From Piezodorus guildinii (lineage: Eukaryota > Arthropoda > Insecta > Hemiptera > Pentatomidae), in contig CM041293.1 in NCBI GenBank assembly GCA_023052935.1, positions 148,126,968 to 148,190,967 of the forward strand: DNA of 64,000 bases, written 5' to 3'. Below the pieces are notes generated by a model, which was not told where the DNA came from, made no database searches, and saw only the letters and a list, made by a program, of their open reading frames with translations. Both the position numbers and the translations under genes were made by a program. Position 1 is the stretch's first letter, and each line of letters starts with the position of its first letter. Below, piece by piece: positions 56,781-64,000 of the stretch.

Positions 56781-57155
56781 ACACTTAAAATAGCACACAT
56801 TGACTTCCATTTGTCACTTAATTCCTTTTTTTCATAAGCCTTTCATATCTGTCGACGTTTCGGGGCTGTTTCCCCATTATTTTTTTCATTATATAAATGC
56901 TTTTTCACTGCTATTTGTCCTTATGGGTGTTCATATAGAATAATAATAGAAACAGTGAGCCAATGAACACCCATAAGGACAAATAGCAGTATGCTATGAA
57001 ATAAAATGATGGGTTATAAATGAAAAAGCATTTATATAATGAAAAAAATGTCTTGAAAATGGGGAAACAGCCCCGAAACGTCGACAGATATGAAAGGCTT
57101 ATGAAATAAAGTAATTAAGTGACAAATGGAAGTCAATGTGTGCTCTTTTAAGTGT
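56781..57155. mobile_element. foldback insertion 3 (same motif class)
   Basis: The arms of about 165 bp are inverted copies beginning ACACTTAAAA on the left and ending in its complement at 57155. The right arm (57052-57079) has CTTGAAAATGGGG, a short loop, then CCCCGAAAC. This is the same stem-II-plus-GAAAC layout as insertions 1 and 2, with the CUGANGA box decayed. A target duplication is not clear. Confidence 0.6.
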
Positions 57156-57348
57156 AAATTTTTCGTTGGGAATCAACAAAATTATTTGTAACGAAAATAC
57201 TGAACGATCTACAAGCTATAAAGGGTTCTGGGTCCCCTGTTACTATTCCGAGACCAATAGATTTGCAAGAAAGTGATTTAATCAAAGTTACTCACGGTTT
57301 GGTGTAACATGTTTAAATCCTGAGGCTTGAGGCCACATGTAAAACAAA

Positions 57349-57990
57349 ATCTTTTTTTTTTTTTTAATTTAATTTTTTGAAATTTACAATTGTATATTTT
57401 CATATAACAAGTAAAGATGCTACAATGATAAAACACATGAAAAACAAACGGGAAGAGAAACTGCCCATTGGCAGCACTCTAGTATTAAATCTAAACAAGA
57501 TGGTCTCGATACCATCTTCTTTTCAGACGCCTCGGCGGATTGTCAGGAATTGAAGTGGAAGCAAGGATTGAAAATAGTGGATTGGAGTGGGAGTGGAGTT
57601 TATCATGGAAGGAGTGATACCTGGTACACGCCAAATCAGTAACATATGGTACATTAAGGTCTTTATGGATGATTTTATTCGTGACAAAGTAAGGAGTGTT
57701 AAGGATTTTGCGAAGAATTTTGGATTATAAGGATTGGATACGGGAAGAGTGTGATTGTTTAGTAGAACTCCAAAGCTCAACTCCGTAAGACCAGATAGGC
57801 CTTATGATTGTCATGTAAATGGGTCTTTTGTAGATAAGTGAAAAGTTAGAGCGTCTGTCAAGTAAATGTTGAAGTAACCGAAATCGGCGAGCAGTTTCTT
57901 GTCTTTTCAGTCTTGTATGCAGATTCCATGTAAGACGTTTGTCAAGCAGGAAGCCTAAATAACGGATGTGTATAACAGGGAGAAGGAAAA
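57349..57990 (-). mobile_element. Jockey-like LINE, C-terminal part and poly(A), minus strand
   Basis: Minus-strand frames give LLDKRLTWNLHTRLKRQ, PIYMTIIRPIWSYGVELW and the closing NPPRRLKRRWYRD, typical of the C-terminus of Jockey-type reverse transcriptases. The T tract at 57350-57364 is the poly(A) tail. It is related to 19690-20118 and is 5'-truncated, with a frame break near 57725. Confidence 0.8.
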
Positions 57991-58354
57991 TAGATATTAA
58001 AAAAAAAGAAAAACGTTACTAACGGTATTGCTATATGAGATCTAGGATGTCCTCTTGATCCTCGATCTATTACTGATATGACGGATATCTGACGGATTTA
58101 GGGACGGGCATATGTAGAATGGTTAAATTCAGGGAGGGAATTTCCATTTCCCTAGGCACACGTACTTCAGTTTTTCAGGATGAAGTAAAGGCAATAAAGA
58201 TCTGTGACCAAACCTAATCTCAGAAGAGGTGAGATACAGACTTATATACCGATAGACAAGCTGATATTGGAACCCTGAGTGGCAAAATGACGCGGGCTGA
58301 GTTAGTAGGCGAGCAAAAAGGAAATGTTAATAAAAATATTAGGAAGTAGCAGAA

Positions 58355-59020
58355 CTTTTGGAAATGAAAAAGTACAAATGTTTTCAAGAAGTTTTTTGCC
58401 TTGATACAAATGGGTCTACGAGATTTGTGGACATCCTGGCATTTACTGCCACAAAAGATGAAGCACTGATAGTGGATCCCACTATCAGATATGAAACAAA
58501 TGACCAGGAACACGAAATGTACTCCATACCTGAAAGAAACATTTCTTGAGGAGTTCGGCGAAAGGGGATTTACAGTCGTGGGAATTTGGTTCGAAAGCAG
58601 AGGGACCATCCCAGTAGCCACTAGATCATTTTTGGAGAATTATGGACTCTAAAGAAGTCAGTTGCAAAAGATAACGGAGACCATAATCTTGGACTTATTG
58701 GGAATCCTGCATCACCATATATATTGAGGCTAGTCTGGATTTTTATATGTCCATGATTGATTTCGAAATCAGTAAAGTCTGTATATTTTATTTGGCAGAA
58801 TCTCCCTCTATATTTTTTCTTTGAAATTGTCTTTTAGATTTATCCGGTATGCTGTGTACTCATAGCAACTCAGAGAAGTTGAGCAGCAGATCCAAATTGG
58901 AATTTCCTCCTGTCCCTGTGGAACAAGCTCTGAACACGGTGGGTACAATGTTCACTCCGACATTCTAGGTAATGAGAGAGTTGATAGCCTAGCAAGGAAG
59001 GCTCTGCCTATTTTGTGATA
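58355..59020 (+). mobile_element. non-LTR retrotransposon relics
   Basis: 58400-58500 reads GSTRFVDILAFTATKDEALI and VDPTIRYETND; after a frame change come VVGIWFESRGTIPVATRSF. This resembles the C-terminal region of R2/R4-like retroelement proteins. 58960-59020 reads HSDILGNERVDSLARKA, an RNase H end of Jockey/R1 type, so two different relics may lie side by side. Assigned from motif memory; limits are approximate. Confidence 0.45.
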
Positions 59021-59637
59021 TGCGGGTGTAAAGAAATATGATAGCTTATATATAGTTTTACCATTTTGGCAATGGACTTATTTCAGATCCTAAGCTCTTT
59101 CAACTGATCGATCCTTAAAGTTTGGTGAAATTTGAAAATAATTATCCTGTCATAGATGGGTTCTAATCGTTTTTTAAAGATAATTAGTGCAGGCCTTTAC
59201 CCTCTGAACCATCTCCATTTAATTATTAAAGATAATTTAGATATTTAAAGAAGAATCTGAACATTCATATTTGTGATTAGAACTCAAAACAGAATATGGA
59301 ATTTATTCATTATTCTAAAACATTATTTAGAAATTAGTGAAATGCAAATGCTTATCTGTTTAAAGGGAATTTCACTTTACTTATTGTAGGACTAAGCTGA
59401 AGTATGTAGATCAATAAAATATTGAATACAAACATCTCGAAAAGATGTGAAGTATATTGGTACTTATCATTATAATTTTATTACTTATCCAAATGTTTTG
59501 CAATTATTATAATGCGTCAATATCTTTTCATGTATGTCAAAATGCCTCCCCTTTTTTTTTAGATAACAGATGCCACAGATACAATATAAAACAAACTAAT
59601 AGTAATAACAAACTGGGAAAAAAGAAAAGTTGAAAAC

Positions 59638-60792
59638 ATGGCTCAAGTAAGTGACATTTTACTGATTAAATGTTATTTTGTATTTTAACTGTAGCATTTT
59701 ATTTTTCAAAATACATGTAATTATTATATTAATATAAATAATGATTCAGCAATCGGAATCCGTTACTGATACGGAACCGGTATGCAAGGACTGCAATCTT
59801 GGTTTCGAAGACCGTGACTGGAATAGGTTGCCGTTAAAATATGTTCCATGCCATAAGAGGAAGTACAGTTTCCCGAAGTCCGAAAGGTTCCAGCTGAATC
59901 CGTAAGAGTGCAACTTTCCTATGATCTAATATTCCTAATATGATGACAATGCTTATGCACGCTTGTACAGAGAATAGATAGATGGTTTTTAAATATGTTT
60001 TTCTTTTGCAGGGGCAACATTCAAGCTGGAAAACCCGGGGATCCGAGCAAAATAGCAAACTGTGTGATGGTTGCGCCATGTACAAACGAACCATTGATTC
60101 TACCTCCAGAACAACAGTATGCTACATACAATCCTATATTTTGTTTACTTCTTAATTGTATCTCCTACTGTTCGTCAGTGTAGATGATCCGGCTTATTCA
60201 AGCACCTCCTATCCTAGGCCAGTGATCAGCTACCACTCGTGCCTCTCCTCAAAAACCTTCCTATGTTATTTCTGCATCTTCTTGTTGCCCTTTTTCTTTT
60301 ATTCCAATTAATTCTTTACTTACAGATAAAAAGATCTTTTTTGATTTTTTATTTTATTATTAGGATTTGTTCGTTCGAAATTTCCAGAATAATTTGTCGA
60401 GGTTATTAATAATTAGGGGTCACAGAAGGCCTTGACAATGCGTATGCACGCTTGTACAGAGAATAGATAGAGTGAGGTACACACCGAGGTGTGTGCTCGA
60501 TTATAAACCAGATAAGGGCCTCACGTGTCGTTATCGACCGTGACCTAAGGTACCCTGTGGTGGAGGGGGCAAACCCGCATATAACGACTAGCAGAGGGGA
60601 CTAGCAAAAGGACGGATTGCCTCCTGAGGTAGAAGCTGTCTGTAGTCGAGAGGCCACTCGATAGGTGTACAAGAGTTGATGGAGGATGGACGGAGAAATT
60701 TCTGAAGAAAGTAGGAATTAGAAGAAGGTGTATGCATGCTCCGGTTAGAATAAAGTGGAGGAAGGTGATATATGTAAAAGACCCAGATACTT

Positions 60793-60848
<56 letters not shown>

Positions 60849-63800
60849 ATATATTGTATTTTTTAAACTTATTTTCTAAAATTTCATATTACTTCTTGGC
60901 ACGTCTTAAAAATTTAAACTTACACCTCAAAAATGTTTTAATTTTTTTTTTTTTTTTAATGAATTTTTTATTACTTTCTAAGTTTATCATAATTCTATTT
61001 TTAATCATTTTTAATATTTACAAATTACTATTAATTGCTTACAGGTACATCAGGGAATTCTTAACAAAGGTAGCCAAAGTGATACCGAGTAAAGTAGCAA
61101 AAGAGATGATGGTTAAAGAATTTGGATTGTTTGATTAGTAAGTGATATATTTAAAAATATTGTATGATACATTTATTAAAATGTTTTTTACTTTCACTTA
61201 CCTATACTACACACCTGAATAAAATTGGACTAAACCTAAATATTTCAACAGTACTGGGATATAGAGAGGAAACCATTAAATTAGTTTTTGATTTTCTTAG
61301 GGAGCAATCATTATTATCGAAATTATAAAGACTATAATCTTAATTAACTATTAAGTTATACATGCCTAGTAAGTTTTTAATCAATAATTTTTTTCCATGT
61401 ATTAAGTTGTTTTAAGTATTATTATTATTTTTTTTAAACTATTGTTAACATAATAATCATTTTTTTCTCTTTCAATTACTCATTACCTAATAGTTCTTTC
61501 TTATAAAAGTTAAATATACATATAGTATCTAGGTGTTGATGACCTTAGGGTTTTACGCCTTAAAACCAAAACAAACAAACAAACAAACGCGATGATCAAA
61601 GAGAAAAAAAATGGTCAAGCTACAACTTATGAGATGTGATTCCCTGATAACTCGTTTATTCATTGATAATGAAGGTGTTCTGCGGTCAGGAAATTTTATT
61701 AGTATTATTTGAATGAAAATCGAAAGAAAAGAAAATGAAATAGTAACGCAGTCCTGTATAAATGCTTTTGGTTTATTATTTTCAATAATCAACCTTTGTA
61801 ATCGATAAAAAAAAAAAAATAAATAAAAAAATAAAATAGCCCTGCTCAAAATTTGAGAGCTTACGTTTCAAGATGCGTACAATCCGAATAACGAATAAAA
61901 ATCCGTTTGTCCTAATAATAGATAAATAAATACCAATTTCGCTCTTAGTGGCATTTGATAGAGTATTAAATTTTCGACAAAATGAATGGCGTTGATGAAT
62001 GAGACATGGCGTTTTGAAATCAGTGGTAGTGATATGATATCATCCATTGAATTATTGCTTTTCATATTACTTAATCAATACCTATATAAACAGTTATACC
62101 CTAATATTGTTATTTTTGAAATAATAAATCATTTTGTAATAATTTTCGGCGTTTTTTTCACATCTATGAAAAGCAGTGCATTTTCTGTAAAATAAGCAAT
62201 AAATAAACAGTATGCGAGACAACATCCTCCGGTATCTCTTCCGTTGAATTATTTAAAAAAAAACACAAAAAAAACCTCTACCTCTACAACCCATGAAGGG
62301 TCTTGGGCTCAGCACATATAGAGATTCGTGTTATTTCTAGGCCAACGGCTGTACAATGAGGTGATTAGGCCTTCAACACGCTCCCTACTCTAGGGCCACC
62401 CCCAGGCTGAATCAACAGAATAAATAAAATTCCGCCAGAGCCGGGATTCGTACCCAGGACCCGGATAATAGTAGACTAGTGTTCTATCCACTAGACCACG
62501 CCGCTCTCCTGAATTATTTAATCTGAAAAAAAAATTATAGGTCTCTCAGCCAATCTTCTCTTGACATTGTCAGGCATGCAGGTAGTTTCCATTTTTAAGC
62601 TGTGTAACTTGTTATGGAATGGAGTGTATACGGACTGCATGTATTCGCTGACTGCTGAACAAGTATGTAGAGGAATTGTATGGGAAACTTACCGATGTGC
62701 TTAAGTAGTAATGAATTTCAATAATTTGAAGATTTAAGAAGTCATGGTATGTAAATAAATAAATACGTTTCTTAATTCTGTTTTATGAAAAGGTCAGTTA
62801 ATAATTTATTGAAAATATTTATTAAGGTTCATAGAAACAAAAAGTGATTTAAGACTTGAAGTCATTTGATGAAAATAAAACCATTTAGGTGAAATTTGAA
62901 TACATGTATAATTTGATCTATATTTCCATACTCGGGGAAACGATTTTTTTTTGTTTGTATATTTATAAAACCTACCTCTCACTGTTAATATCATTATCTT
63001 ACTTTTTCTTTTCTAATTTTTATCTTTTTAAAATATTGTTCATAATAAGTTTATTTTATTTTATTTTTTCAGTGAAGCTGACAGACTTATAAAAAAGCTA
63101 AGAACTTCTCCAAAAAAGGTTGCCACTTTAAATTTGGATGCAAGAGAATGCTGGTTGGAGGAATACAAGAGATTAATGAGCGTGAAACTTACAGATTATT
63201 TAGCCACGGTAATGTCTGCCAGGCGTACAAAGAGGACTCGCCATATTGCCGCAACATTACTCAACCACTTTTGCGATTTAACAGGTGAATATTGTAACTT
63301 GAATAATCCGCGAAATAGAGTGCAGCGAATTCAAGTATATATAGCCGACAGAATTGCAATTTGGTTAGCAGACATAATGGCAAAGATAGATAAAGAAATG
63401 TGTAAGGATTATATTGAAAAAGTCCAAAATGATTTGGATTCAGAAGAAAATAAAATAGATGAGAGTCAAGAAGAAAGTAAGGAAGAAAGTGAGAAAGACA
63501 AGAAACCGGCTAAAAAAACCAAAACAAAACCTTCTAATAAAAGTAAAAAAGACGCTGAAAAAAAGAAGAAAAAAGAAGAGGAAGACAAAGTTAAGAAAAA
63601 AGAAGCTGACAAGAAAAAAGAAGACGAGAAAAAGAAAAAAGAAGCGGATAAAAAGAAAAAAGAAGCCGAAAAAAAGAAAAAAGAAGCCGATGCAAAGAAA
63701 GAAGCGGATGAGAAAAAGAAAGAAGCTGAAAATAAGAAGAAAGAATCCGAAAAAAAGAAGAAAGAAGGCGAGAAAAAAAAAGAGGCTGCAAAGAAGAAAG

Positions 63801-64000
63801 AAGAAAAAGAAAAAGACGAGGAGAAAAAGAAACAAGAGGAAGAGAAGAAGAAAAAAGAATCGGAGAAAATTAAAGAACAGAAGAAAAAAGAAGAGGAAAA
63901 GAAAAAAGAGGAGAAGAAGAAAGAAGAAAAAGAAGAGAAAAAGAAGGAAAAAGAAGAAGAAAAGAAAGAAGAGGAAAAGAAAGAAAAAACAGAGAAAAAG
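59638..64000 (+). CDS. unrecognised protein with Lys/Glu-rich tail, partial (3' end outside)
   Basis: Exons: 59638-59646 (ATG), 59750-59901, 60012-60116, 61045-61137 and 63073 to the window edge. All sites are GT-AG with matching phases, giving 429 residues so far. The N-terminus has several Cys (VCKDCNLGF, YVPCHKRK). A middle region is rich in basic and hydrophobic residues (YIREFLTKVAKVIPSKVAKE; TKRTRHIAATLLNHFCDLTG; VYIADRIAIWLADIMAKIDK) and looks helical. From about residue 260 the sequence is almost only K and E, with repeats of KKKKEAD/KKKKEAE, a KEKE-type, probably extended charged helix. I do not recognise the family and assign no function. An upstream acceptor-like T-run plus AG at 59553-59562 suggests a spliced 5' UTR. 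Confidence 0.75.
59944..60471 (+). repeat. 39-bp direct repeat around an exon
   Basis: TGACAATGCTTATGCACGCT... at 59944-59982 recurs at 60433-60471 with one mismatch (GCTTATG/GCGTATG). The repeats lie in the introns on either side of exon 60012-60116. The sequence after the second copy (60472-60790) is GC-richer and looks like an unclassified repeat. Confidence 0.8.
60797..60850. repeat. AT microsatellite
   Basis: An uninterrupted (AT)n run in the third intron of the KEKE-tail gene. Confidence 0.9.
61188..61208 (-). repeat. solitary M1 terminal motif
   Basis: TTACTTTCACTTACCTATA matches the terminal repeat of M1, but no M1 body follows. It is either an end fragment or a chance match of about 18 bp. 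Confidence 0.4.
62257..62509 (-). mobile_element. tRNA-derived SINE (family B), copy 2, with 12-bp target duplication
   Basis: TGAATTATTTAA lies at 62245-62256 and 62510-62521. On the minus strand the head reads GCGTGGTCTAGTGGATAGAA, then a B-box GGTACGAATCCCGGC. The body ends CCCTTCATGGGTTGTAGAGG followed by an A-rich tail. It lies in the fourth intron of the KEKE-tail gene. Confidence 0.9.

Noticed and set aside
63440..63835. 131-codon Phe/Leu-rich frame on the minus strand
   Set aside because: It is the antisense shadow of the Lys/Glu-rich tail of the + strand gene (AAG/GAA read backwards).

Overview
The window is nuclear DNA from an animal, most likely an insect. It is AT-rich, the genes are split by GT-AG introns, and transposable elements are dense. 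Five protein-coding loci can be supported, and four of them are recognisable: the 3' half of the formin gene diaphanous (+, 919-9315), a complete ALG11 mannosyltransferase gene (-, 17219-12091), a small von Willebrand factor C-domain gene (+, 23162-28812) and a complete selenophosphate synthetase gene (-, 35577-34420). The fifth is an unrecognised gene with a long Lys/Glu-rich tail that runs off the right edge (+, 59638-64000). I cannot name the species. No genome-wide claim follows from one window, but the selenophosphate synthetase argues for a lineage that still makes selenoproteins, which many insects do not.  The most important observation concerns that synthetase. Its reading frame is open for 385 codons except for one TGA at codon 35, exactly where the family carries its redox-active Sec or Cys, followed by the conserved Gly-Cys-Lys. 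The 3' untranslated region holds a SECIS-like hairpin (34104-34031) with the AUGA core, an 11-bp helix II, AA at the start of the apical loop, the opposing GA and a 7-bp helix I. A polyadenylation signal follows about 55 bases later. Together these support a functional SPS2-type selenoprotein gene rather than a pseudogene.  Layout. 1-9315: last exons of diaphanous; its introns hold a 0.9-kb unclassified repeat (called M1 here) and tRNA-derived SINEs. 12091-17219: ALG11, convergent with diaphanous; one intron holds a deleted Tc1-like element and an adjacent error-like copy of part of it. 18005-20900: relics of BEL/Pao, a SINE with a perfect target duplication and a Jockey-like LINE. 22051-28812: an M1 copy, then the VWC gene with a 5.1-kb intron. 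28813-33960: no gene seen. 33960-37376: SPS2 with its 3' and 5' flanks. 37377-45432: an 8.06-kb P-superfamily (THAP transposase) transposon with terminal inverted repeats and an 8-bp target duplication, filled with nested insertions. 45433-57990: SINEs, an RTE-type LINE, a 3.4-kb foldback element built of 112-bp and 21-bp tandem repeats, and two foldback insertions. 58355-59020: LINE relics. 59638-64000: the KEKE-tail gene.  Three short foldback insertions (27577-27914, 55600-55885, 56781-57155) share a CUGANGA-stem-GAAAC-like core. Two of them also show a roughly 33-bp one-sided extension and a 10-13-bp target duplication. This architecture resembles Penelope-type retroelements that carry hammerhead ribozymes. 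No operons or shared pathway link the host genes; their closeness looks incidental.
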